DNA from: Chryseobacterium mucoviscidosis
Lineage (GTDB): Bacteria; Bacteroidota; Bacteroidia; Flavobacteriales; Weeksellaceae
DNA: 64,000 bases
Assembly (NCBI RefSeq): GCF_002177115.1
Contig: NZ_MVAG01000128.1
Span: forward strand, 186,001-250,000
Direction: 5' to 3'
The notes under the pieces are model-generated. The model was not told where the DNA came from, searched no databases, and saw nothing but the letters and a program-made list of their open reading frames with translations. Of the stretch, positions 17,640 through 24,092 are shown one piece after another. Position 1 is the stretch's first letter. Every line of letters begins with the position of its first letter. Both the position numbers and the translations under genes were made by a program.

Positions 17640-17731
17640 GAAGCTGTTTCCGGCTATCCACTCTATCTTTATTTTTTTACCGGAGCGAAGCTCCGGCAAA
17701 AAAATAAAGGATGCCGTTTCTATCCGGGCTA
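17640..17731 (-). repeat. Family A element (TAGCC...AGCTTC with central palindrome), minus orientation
   Basis: Read on the minus strand, this 92-bp unit starts TAGCCCGGATAGAAACGGCA and ends GGATAGCCGGAAACAGCTTC. Between them is a palindrome whose tip is GCCGGAGC-TTC-GCTCCGG, with arms extended by T/A runs. The flank pattern and central palindrome recur at 23502-23616, 37951-38054 and (degenerate) 61796-61880. It is non-coding and lies between the gcvT terminator and the 17783 gene. Confidence 0.7.
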
Positions 17732-17782
17732 AAATAATATATTGCAATACATTTTTTCGTACTATTACAAAAATTTTTCCTG

Positions 17783-18328
17783 ATGAAAAAAATGGTATCC
17801 ATTTGTATCATTGTACTTATTTCAGTTTACATTTTCTATCCTGTTTTTGAAAGTGAAGGAATTTCTTATCTCATTATTTTCGGCTGTTTTGTTGCGCTCT
17901 GTTTTACCATTGCAAAAATAATGACAGGAAATTTTCCAACAGATTATGAATCAACAGAAAAAGAGATGAACAGACTTTATTCAGAAGACGGAATTTTCAG
18001 TTATAACGCAGAAGGATTTTATTTCAAAAAAGAATCAAAGCCAAAACAATACCTAAAATATTCAGATATTATAGAAGTAAATTCGTTCTCTATTCGTTTT
18101 CTGCAGGATCAAATTCAATCCGGTCTTGAAATAATTACGGTCAATGAAAAATATGAATTTCTCGATCAATATTGTACAGGAATGGAGAAATTCACCGAAA
18201 AACTTTCCGAAAACCTTCCTTTTCATCAGAATGACGAATTAAAAATGATGAATAATAATGGTCTAAAAAAAAGAAACTTATATTTAAGATCATACGAAAA
18301 TCGCTTTACAGAATTACATAACAGTTAA
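17783..18328 (+). CDS. Membrane protein of unknown function with a cytoplasmic C-terminal domain
   Basis: The 181-residue product has two hydrophobic N-terminal segments (about 5-22 and 28-46) and then a soluble domain. The pattern around DGIFSYNAEGFYFKKESKPKQYLKYSDIIEV resembles PH-like/YcxB-type membrane-associated domains, but this is only a fold-level impression. There are no catalytic motifs. It stands alone between a family A repeat and a palindrome-flanked gene, in a stretch that looks accessory. Confidence 0.6.
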   Translation: MKKMVSICIIVLISVYIFYPVFESEGISYLIIFGCFVALCFTIAKIMTGNFPTDYESTEKEMNRLYSEDGIFSYNAEGFYFKKESKPKQYLKYSDIIEVNSFSIRFLQDQIQSGLEIITVNEKYEFLDQYCTGMEKFTEKLSENLPFHQNDELKMMNNNGLKKRNLYLRSYENRFTELHNS

Positions 18329-18425
18329 TTTTTGAAAACGGTTTTGTTTAAGACTTCCGTCAGTTGCAGTTCGCTTCCCGTAAATTGTTTGAGACTTCCT
18401 GCAATTTTTAGTATACCGAAAAAAC

Positions 18426-18450
18426 CTCACAGGTTTTAAAAACCTGTGAG
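18426..18450. repeat. CTCACAGGTTTT palindrome, left copy
   Basis: CTCACAGGTTTT at 18426-18437 and AAAACCTGTGAG at 18439-18450 form a 12-bp inverted repeat with a one-base centre. The same palindrome, longer, recurs at 18924-18956. The two bracket the small membrane-protein gene at 18482-18916. Confidence 0.75.
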
Positions 18451-18481
18451 ATTTAAGTTATAAAGACAATATAAGAAGAGT

Positions 18482-18916
18482 TTAACTCTTCTTTATAAAA
18501 TTTACTTTAAATAACAAAAATAAAGATGATATAAAGAATGGAATTGCGCCGATTAAAGAGAATTTATCTAGGTTCGATCTTGAAAAATCCTGAACTAAAA
18601 AAAAAAATATCAATAGGAGAAGAAGTGAAAAAGTTGTTATTAAAATTCTCTTCAGCCGTCCTGCTTTTATTCTCAGACAAATTAAAAGTAATATCTGAAA
18701 AATTAAAGACAAAAAGGATACCGGCATCAATCTTTCGTCATAGTGACTCCAGTTAAAAGCAGTGAAATCCGTAAAAATAAAGTTTAGGCTTAAAATTTCA
18801 TAGACGAATAAAAAACCAAATCCATGACCGGCCCCAATTAATATAAATGCATTTAAAATAACTGTAGTTATTACCGGAAAATTTAACTTTTTATCCATAA
18901 GTCTACTCTTTTTCAT
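18482..18916 (-). CDS. Small four-helix membrane protein, unknown
   Basis: About 144 residues with four strongly hydrophobic segments (NFPVITTVILNAFILIGAG; about 50-75; a Leu/Ile/Phe-rich run ILITTFSLLLLLIFFFLV; and a last one before the C-terminal KVNFIKKS), so it is an integral membrane protein. The start is taken at the ATG 18914-18916; a second ATG at 18896-18898 (MDKKLNF) is equally possible, and the TTG further up falls at the edge of the palindrome. It is not recognised as a family member. Palindromic repeats lie on both sides, which suggests a small cassette. Confidence 0.55.
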   Translation of the reverse strand: MKKSRLMDKKLNFPVITTVILNAFILIGAGHGFGFLFVYEILSLNFIFTDFTAFNWSHYDERLMPVSFLSLIFQILLLICLRIKAGRLKRILITTFSLLLLLIFFFLVQDFSRSNLDKFSLIGAIPFFISSLFLLFKVNFIKKS

Positions 18917-18923
18917 GCCCAAA

Positions 18924-18956
18924 AAACCTCACAGGTTTTTAAAACCTGTGAGGTTT
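18924..18956. repeat. CCTCACAGGTTTT palindrome, right copy
   Basis: AAACCTCACAGGTTTT at 18924-18939 and AAAACCTGTGAGGTTT at 18941-18956 form a perfect 16-bp inverted repeat with a single central base. It is a longer version of the copy at 18426-18450. Confidence 0.8.
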
Positions 18957-19031
18957 GAACCTTAAAAATATTTAAAATAGTCGTTATAATTACAGAAAAA
19001 TTAAGGCTTTTCCATTAAATATATCTTACTT

Positions 19032-19382
19032 CTATACTACAAAAAACTCCCGCAAAGCTTCCACATTCTTCTTTTCATTTCCAACAAAAATATTATCATC
19101 GGTAATGAAAACGGGACGTTTCAAAAAAGAATAATGATCCAGCAGCAAATCTTTAAAACCATCTTCCGAAAGAGATTTTACATCTATATCCCTTTGTTTG
19201 ATCTGGGTAGATTTTTTACTGAACAGTGCTTCATAAGACTTTGTTTTTTCATACATTTCTGCAAGCTCTTCTTTGGTAACAGGAGTTTTTTTTATTTCCC
19301 GAAGTTCCCAGTCTTTAAGATCAAACTCAGCCATTATTTTTTTACACGTACCACACGTATTCAGGTAAAATACTTTTTTCAT
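19032..19382 (-). CDS. ArsC/Spx-family thioredoxin-fold protein
   Basis: The 116-residue protein has the ArsC/Spx fold: a CXXC at the N terminus (YLNTCGTCKK, Cys11 and Cys14), the helix with KKTPVTKEELAEM, and the C-terminal RPVFITDDNIFVG, equivalent to the RP motif of arsenate-reductase-like proteins. Members are glutaredoxin-dependent arsenate reductases or Spx-type regulators. No ars genes lie nearby, and Bacteroidota usually carry such stand-alone copies, so arsenate reduction should not be assumed. It is divergent from the thioesterase gene at 19497. Confidence 0.85.
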   Translation of the reverse strand: MKKVFYLNTCGTCKKIMAEFDLKDWELREIKKTPVTKEELAEMYEKTKSYEALFSKKSTQIKQRDIDVKSLSEDGFKDLLLDHYSFLKRPVFITDDNIFVGNEKKNVEALREFFVV

Positions 19383-19496
19383 TGAGAGATTTATTTTGAG
19401 GATTAAGAGAAAATTTTAACATTTTCATTCTTCAAAAGTAAGATTTAATCCAAAATTTTAAAAATTATAAATACCTTTATTCAAATTTTAAAAAGA

Positions 19497-19964
19497 ATGG
19501 ACAACAAACCGATCACTTTTCAGTTTATTTCAGAACCTTCAGATGTCAACTACGGTGGAAATGTACATGGAGGAAGCGTCATGAAATGGATTGATCAGGC
19601 TGGTTATGCCTGTGCAACAACGTGGAGCGGAAATTACTCCGTAACAGTATATGTTGGCGGAATCCGTTTCTACGAACCCATCAAAATCGGAGAAATTGTA
19701 AAAGTGGAAGCGCAGGTTATTTACACAGGTTCATCGAGTATGCATATTTCCATCAATGTATTTTCCAGAAACCTGAAACAGCCGAATTTCGATAAAAAAA
19801 CACACTGCATCATTGTATTTGTTGCCGTAGACGAAAACGGAAAAAAACTTCCCGTTCCGAAATGGATTCCGGAAACAGAAGAGGAAAAACAACAGGAACA
19901 GTATGCAAAACGTCTTATGGAACTAAGAACTCAGATTGAGGATGAAATGAAGCCTTTTCTTTAG
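19497..19964 (+). CDS. Acyl-CoA thioesterase, hot-dog fold (YciA/BACH type)
   Basis: The 155-residue protein begins with the hot-dog signature VNYGGNVHGGSVMKWIDQAGYACA, in which the family's catalytic Asp/Asn region and the GG-turn are visible, and ends in a charged helix (EEKQQEQYAKRLMELRTQIEDEM). YciA/BACH enzymes hydrolyse a range of acyl-CoAs in the cytoplasm as hexamers. It is distinct from the YbgC-like thioesterase at 2714. It is upstream of the fluoride riboswitch with no obvious link. Confidence 0.88.
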   Translation: MDNKPITFQFISEPSDVNYGGNVHGGSVMKWIDQAGYACATTWSGNYSVTVYVGGIRFYEPIKIGEIVKVEAQVIYTGSSSMHISINVFSRNLKQPNFDKKTHCIIVFVAVDENGKKLPVPKWIPETEEEKQQEQYAKRLMELRTQIEDEMKPFL

Positions 19965-20033
19965 AATTTTTGACGGTTCTGTAAACAAAGATTTAAAAGC
20001 AGAAATATCTTCTGAAAAATGATTTATAATTTT

Positions 20034-20041
20034 TATCTTTG
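20034..20041 (+). promoter_or_regulatory. -7 box of the CLC/fluoride-riboswitch transcript
   Basis: TATCTTTG is a perfect TAnnTTTG element. Transcription is expected about 5 bp later, near 20046, just before the first pairing strand of the riboswitch at 20050. Confidence 0.6.
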
Positions 20042-20049
20042 CACTACAA

Positions 20050-20108
20050 AAGGAAATGGTGTTCTTCCTTACCCAACCGCTTTTCAAAAGCTGATGACGC
20101 CTGATTAA
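20050..20108 (+). ncRNA. Fluoride riboswitch (crcB motif) controlling the CLC gene
   Basis: The aptamer matches the crcB/fluoride consensus. P1 is AAGGAA (20050-20055) with TTCCTT (20065-20070) around the conserved loop ATGGTGTTC. A second stem is GCTT (20079-20082)/AAGC (20088-20091). The conserved 3' GATGACGCC then follows. The loop strand GGTGTT (20058-20063) can pair with GACGCC (20096-20101) as the pseudoknot. Downstream, CCTGATTAA (20100-20108) can pair with TTGATCAGG (20126-20134), a 9-bp stem with one wobble that covers the AGG just before the ATG at 20141. It shares bases 20100-20101 with the pseudoknot. This suggests fluoride-dependent release of the ribosome site. The aptamer is seen in sequence; the switching mechanism is inferred. 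Confidence 0.88.
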
Positions 20109-20140
20109 AAGATTATTAACAGTAATTGATCAGGAAAATT

Positions 20141-21445
20141 ATGTCTCAACATCAAAGAAATTTAAGCCGTACAATAAAATTTCACACTGGTTTTTTCTTC
20201 AGGAAATACCCAGCTTTCCCTTATATTCTGAAATGGCTTTTTATCAGTAGTATTATCGGGATTTTGGCAGGAAGTGCTTCTGCCGGATTTTTAACATCAC
20301 TGCAATGGGCAACCGATTTCCGGGAAAATCATCTCTGGCTGATTGCGTTTTTGCCTGTTGGTGGATTTTTAACGGGACTTTTGTATCATTATTTCGGAAA
20401 AGATGTGGAAGCAGGAAACAATTTGCTTCTGGAAAATATTCAGGAACCGAAGGAAATTATTCCTTTAAAAATGGCACCTTTTGTTTATTTAGGAACGATG
20501 GTCACTCATTTTTTTGGAGGTTCTGCAGGTCGTGAAGGAACGGCGCTTCAAATGGCGGGAGCAATTTCCGATCAACTGACGAAAATCCTGAAACTTGATA
20601 AAAACGACAGAAAAATTTTACTGATTTCGGCTATTGCGGCAGGTTTTGGTTCGGTTTTCGGAACTCCTTTAGCCGGAGCGATTTTCGGACTTGAAGTTTT
20701 CCTGATCGGACGGATTCGTTACAATGCTATTTTTCCGGCTTTTACTTCTGCGGTTTTGGCTGATCTTGTTACCAATCTCTGGAAAGCAAAACATACGCAC
20801 TATCATATCGAACTTATTCCAAAACTTGAATTTTTACCGATTTTATACAGTGTTTTGGCAGGAATTTTATTTGGAATCTGCGCTGCGGCTTTCAGCAGGA
20901 TGATTCATTTTACGGGTTCTGTCTTCAAATCTAACATAAAATATCCTCCGTTTCGTCCGGTTGTCGGCGGAATTATTGTTGCTGTTGCCGTTTTTGCAAT
21001 GGGAACTACAAGATATATCGGATTGGGAATTCCGACTATTGTAGAATCTTTTGAAAAACAGCTTCCGCTTTATGATTTTGCCTTCAAAATGATTTTTACC
21101 ATCATTACGCTTTCAGCAGGATTTAAAGGCGGTGAAGTGACTCCCCTTTTCTTTATCGGGGCAGCTTTAGGAAGTGCATTATCATTATTTATTCCGCTTC
21201 CGTTCGGTTTGCTCGCCGGAATGGGATTTGTGGCTGTTTTTGCGGGCGCAACCAACACTCCGCTTGCGTGTATGCTTATGGGAATTGAACTTTTTGGAGC
21301 AGAATGTGGAATCTATGTGGCAATTGCGTGTATCGTATCGTATTTGTTTTCAGGAAATAACAGCATTTATACAAAACAAAAGATCGGTGAAGCAAAAAAC
21401 CGTAGATTTGAACATCTTCAAGATAAAAATTTCTCGGATTTGTAG
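20141..21445 (+). CDS. CLC-family transporter, probable fluoride/proton antiporter
   Basis: A 434-residue inner-membrane CLC protein with about 12-18 hydrophobic helices. Key elements: AGSASAGFL near 43-51, the gating-glutamate motif GREGTALQ at 130-137 (GREGP in chloride types), GTPLAGAIFGLEV near 174-186, and GGEVTPLF at 330-337. The Val-Thr in this last motif (GxFxP in canonical CLCs) fits what I recall of the fluoride-specific CLC-F subclade. Together with the fluoride riboswitch immediately upstream this makes fluoride export the best call. A TTG at 20126 extends the frame, but the SD-like AGGA at 20132-20135 points to the ATG at 20141. There is no CBS domain. Confidence 0.9.
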   Translation: MSQHQRNLSRTIKFHTGFFFRKYPAFPYILKWLFISSIIGILAGSASAGFLTSLQWATDFRENHLWLIAFLPVGGFLTGLLYHYFGKDVEAGNNLLLENIQEPKEIIPLKMAPFVYLGTMVTHFFGGSAGREGTALQMAGAISDQLTKILKLDKNDRKILLISAIAAGFGSVFGTPLAGAIFGLEVFLIGRIRYNAIFPAFTSAVLADLVTNLWKAKHTHYHIELIPKLEFLPILYSVLAGILFGICAAAFSRMIHFTGSVFKSNIKYPPFRPVVGGIIVAVAVFAMGTTRYIGLGIPTIVESFEKQLPLYDFAFKMIFTIITLSAGFKGGEVTPLFFIGAALGSALSLFIPLPFGLLAGMGFVAVFAGATNTPLACMLMGIELFGAECGIYVAIACIVSYLFSGNNSIYTKQKIGEAKNRRFEHLQDKNFSDL

Positions 21446-21537
21446 AGTCGTTTATGGTTGATATTTGTCAGCAATTAACGCTGTAATTTTACTATAATTA
21501 AAAACCATCAACCGTCAACTAAAAACCAACAACCACA

Positions 21538-22419
21538 ATGTTTGATTACAGATTAAAAGTTTTTCATACCGTTGCTTCCAGATCGAGTTTTACCAAAGCT
21601 TCGGAAGAACTGAATATTTCGCAGCCTGCCGTCACAAAGCATATTAAAGAAATTGAAAATCAATTAAATACTAAACTATTTGACAGAAAAGGAACTTCTA
21701 TTCAACTGACGCAAAGCGGAAAAATTTTGTTTGAATATGCTGAAAAGATCAGGAATATTTATCGCGATCTTGAATTTGAGATTCATCAGATTAATCAAAA
21801 ACATCAGGGAAAACTGATTATCGGAGCGAGTACCACGGTTGCTCAGTATATTTTACCGGAAATTTTAGCTAAATTCAAATCTTATTACAAAGATCTTAAG
21901 ATTGAATTGATTACGCACAATACGGAAATGATTTCCGAATTGCTGAAGGAAGGGAAAATCGATCTCGGGATTATTGAAGGGGAATCTCAATCTGCCTACT
22001 TTGATTATCAGAAATTTAAAGCTGATGAAATCGTACTGGTTGCAAAAGCGAATCATCCTTTAGCCAATAAAACTCTGAATATTAATGATTTGTACGAACT
22101 GGAATTGGTTTTAAGAGAACAGGGTTCCGGTTCTCTGGAGTTTATCCAAAACAGATTGAAGGAAAAAGGAATTGTTATTGAAAATCTGAATGTTGTAATG
22201 CAATTGGGAAGCAGCGAAAGTATTAAACAATATCTTTTGCATTCAGATGCTTTGGCTTTCCTTTCGATCAGTACGATTTTAAATGAATTAAAAAACAATC
22301 AACTGACGATTATTGATGTTAAAAATTTCAGTATTGAAAGGAATTTTCATTTTATTCTTCCCAAAGGTGAACAATCTGAACTGATCCGCCTGTTCTTAAA
22401 ATTTATCAGCCAGATTTAA
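21538..22419 (+). CDS. LysR-family transcriptional regulator
   Basis: 293 residues with an N-terminal winged helix-turn-helix (about 1-60, FTKASEELNISQPAVTKHI being the helix-turn-helix) and a LysR substrate-binding domain (about 88-290) opening GKLIIGASTTVAQYILPEIL. The effector is not deducible. It is immediately upstream of a YeiH-family exporter on the same strand. In other bacteria LysR regulators (YeiE-like) sit beside yeiH, so it very likely controls that gene. A LysR-type palindrome lies in the 117-bp gap between the two genes. Confidence 0.93.
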   Translation: MFDYRLKVFHTVASRSSFTKASEELNISQPAVTKHIKEIENQLNTKLFDRKGTSIQLTQSGKILFEYAEKIRNIYRDLEFEIHQINQKHQGKLIIGASTTVAQYILPEILAKFKSYYKDLKIELITHNTEMISELLKEGKIDLGIIEGESQSAYFDYQKFKADEIVLVAKANHPLANKTLNINDLYELELVLREQGSGSLEFIQNRLKEKGIVIENLNVVMQLGSSESIKQYLLHSDALAFLSISTILNELKNNQLTIIDVKNFSIERNFHFILPKGEQSELIRLFLKFISQI

Positions 22420-22445
22420 ATTTAACAAAAAACAGCAGTTAAATT

Positions 22446-22460
22446 ATAACTTTAAGTTAT
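22446..22460. promoter_or_regulatory. Candidate LysR-type operator upstream of yeiH
   Basis: ATAACTT at 22446-22452 and AAGTTAT at 22454-22460 form a 7-bp inverted repeat with a one-base centre. It contains a T-N11-A core (22447 to 22459) as expected for LysR regulators. It sits about 77 bp before the yeiH start and upstream of a weak -7-like element near 22481. Confidence 0.4.
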
Positions 22461-22536
22461 TCTGTATAACAAAATACGATTTACTTTGTAATGATAATTG
22501 TCGGAATTTTGAATCATTAATTTAAAATTCCTATCA

Positions 22537-23478
22537 ATGAAAAGTTTACTATTTCATGAAACTTCCAAGAAAATAATCTTCATATTACTGGCAGTTGTAT
22601 GCCTCACTCCTATTGTTTCTTCGCCTGTTGCATTGCTTTTGGGATTTGTACTGGCGGTTTTTCTCGGAAATCCTTTTGAAAAGAGTCTGCATCAGTATAT
22701 TCATTTATTATTGCAGATTTCCATTGTAGGTTTGGGATTCGGGCTAAAACTTGATGAAGCTTTGGAGGCCGGAAAATCCGGATTTATTTTAACGGTTATG
22801 AGCATTTTTACTGTGATGATTTTAGGATATTTTGCCGGAAAATTCCTTAAGCTTGAAAGACCTTTGTCTTATCTTATTTCTGCGGGAACCGCCATCTGTG
22901 GCGGAAGTGCGATTGCAGCAATTTCTCCCATCATTAAACCCAATACGAAGCAGATTTCACTGGCTCTTGCGATTGTATTTACATTGAATTCTGTTGCACT
23001 GTTTATTTATCCGCCCATCGGTCATTTGCTGCATCTTACACAGGAACAGTTCGGTTTATGGTGCGCGATCGGCATTCATGATACGAGTTCTGTGGTAGGA
23101 GCGGCAGGAAAATACGGAAATGAAGCGCTTAAAATCGCTACTACGGTAAAGTTAGCCAGAGCATTGTGGATTATTCCGGTTTCTGTGATTACGATGTTTA
23201 TTTTTAAAAGTAAGGGTTCTAAAGTGAAAATTCCATGGTTTATCGGTTATTTTATTGTGGCTATTTTGCTGAATACGTATTTTCCTTTTGTTGGTGAACT
23301 TAGTTCTTCCATTACTGTTTTAGCGAAGTCAGGGTTAAATTTAACGTTGTTTTTTATCGGTTCTACCCTTTCTTTACAAACTCTGAGAACCATCGGTTTC
23401 AAACCTCTTGCTTTGTCTGTATTTCTGTGGATTTTTATCAGTACCGGAAGTTTGCTGTATATTTTAAATTTTAACTGA
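22537..23478 (+). CDS. yeiH: YeiH-family (UPF0324) putative sulfate/anion exporter
   Basis: A 313-residue polytopic inner-membrane protein with about ten hydrophobic segments. It carries the family signatures LLQISIVGLGFGLKLDEAL, AGTAICGGSAIAAISPIIKP (a re-entrant, glycine-rich motif) and GIHDTSSVVGAAGKYG, plus KLARALWIIP. YeiH/UPF0324 proteins are putative sulfate or sulfonate exporters; the substrate is not proven in most species. It lies behind a LysR gene. Transcription probably ends at the long palindrome inside the repeat at 23502-23616. Confidence 0.88.
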   Translation: MKSLLFHETSKKIIFILLAVVCLTPIVSSPVALLLGFVLAVFLGNPFEKSLHQYIHLLLQISIVGLGFGLKLDEALEAGKSGFILTVMSIFTVMILGYFAGKFLKLERPLSYLISAGTAICGGSAIAAISPIIKPNTKQISLALAIVFTLNSVALFIYPPIGHLLHLTQEQFGLWCAIGIHDTSSVVGAAGKYGNEALKIATTVKLARALWIIPVSVITMFIFKSKGSKVKIPWFIGYFIVAILLNTYFPFVGELSSSITVLAKSGLNLTLFFIGSTLSLQTLRTIGFKPLALSVFLWIFISTGSLLYILNFN

Positions 23479-23501
23479 TGGCCGTAAGAGATCCTGCAAC
23501 C

Positions 23502-23616
23502 CTAGCCTCGATTGGAGCAATTGTCTGAGCTCATTTTCATTATTTGTGCTGCGGCAGCTTCGCTGCCGCAGCACAAATAATGAAAATAGCGAGTGCGGAA
23601 AGCGAGATAAAGCTCC
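23502..23616 (+). repeat. Family A element with a perfect 26-bp palindrome arm
   Basis: The left flank CTAGCCTCGATTGGAGCA and TTGTCTGAGCTC, and the right flank AGCGAGTGCGGAAAGCGAGA ending AGCTCC, enclose an inverted repeat of 26 bp per arm (23533-23558 and 23562-23587) around a TTC loop. The flanks match the copy at 37951-38054 while the palindrome sequence differs. It begins 24 bp after the yeiH stop. Confidence 0.75.
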
Positions 23617-23654
23617 AAAATATTTTTTGCTTCATAACAAGACATCTATTAATT

Positions 23655-23690
23655 ACAAAAACCTTTTGGAAGATCCCAAAAGGCTTTTGC
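23655..23690 (-). terminator. Rho-independent terminator of the double-glycine peptide gene
   Basis: On the minus strand CCTTTTGG and CCAAAAGG form an 8-bp stem with extra flanking pairs and a T-run, about 45 bp after the stop of the peptide gene. Confidence 0.8.
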
Positions 23691-23732
23691 GTATTAAATG
23701 TGGAAATGTTTATTTCTAATTGAAATAAGTTC

Positions 23733-23921
23733 TTATATAGCTTCGTAGCAGGTATAAACCTGCGGACAAGCAATGTACTGAACGCAATAAAATGGTCCTG
23801 TTACAGATCCTGAACAACTGCATCCGCATTTTGAAAGATCCGGTGTTCCGCTTACGCCTCCAGTAATGTTTTTAAGATCGGCTTTTTTTAATTTTGTTGC
23901 TTTTTTCAAAAAATTTTGCAT
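23733..23921 (-). CDS. Double-glycine leader, cysteine-rich peptide precursor (bacteriocin-like/RiPP-like)
   Basis: A 62-residue peptide. The leader MQNFLKKATKLKKADLKNITGG is Lys-rich and ends in a double glycine at 21-22, the site cleaved by C39-peptidase ABC exporters. The core of 40 residues has six cysteines (32, 34, 36, 46, 52, 58), including the cluster CGCSC, and few charges. Such short precursors with a conserved leader and variable Cys-rich core are common in Chryseobacterium and relatives, where they are called bacteriocin-like proteins. The frame extends to 23993, but the promoter at 23966-23994 places the start at 23921. No transporter, radical-SAM or other modification gene is adjacent, so the maturation route is unknown. 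Confidence 0.75.
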   Translation of the reverse strand: MQNFLKKATKLKKADLKNITGGVSGTPDLSKCGCSCSGSVTGPFYCVQYIACPQVYTCYEAI

Positions 23922-23965
23922 TGTAATGTGATTTTTGATGTTAAACGTTAGTTTTAGTTGCGTGC

Positions 23966-23994
23966 CAAAGTTAAACAAATATTCATTATTCAAA
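23966..23994 (-). promoter_or_regulatory. Promoter of the double-glycine peptide gene
   Basis: On the minus strand TTTG (23991-23994) is followed after 17 bp by TAACTTTG (23966-23973), a textbook Bacteroidota -33/-7 pair. It leaves a 5' leader of about 40 nt before the ATG at 23921. Confidence 0.7.
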
Positions 23995-24092
23995 GCATAA
24001 TTTACTATTATTTTTGATAATTTATTTATTCTCTTAAGCTTATTAAAACTGATAACGAAAATTTGAGATTATTATTTCTTAAACAGCAGAAA

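Noticed and set aside
18426..18956. Palindromes considered as a minimal CRISPR-like array
   Set aside because: Only two units about 500 bp apart with a gene between them and no spacers; no cas genes in the window.
23540..23773. Open frame on the minus strand, ending through the family A palindrome
   Set aside because: It reads the palindrome (LSALAIFIICAAAAKLPQHK) and overlaps the 3' end and terminator of the peptide gene; no domain or start signal.
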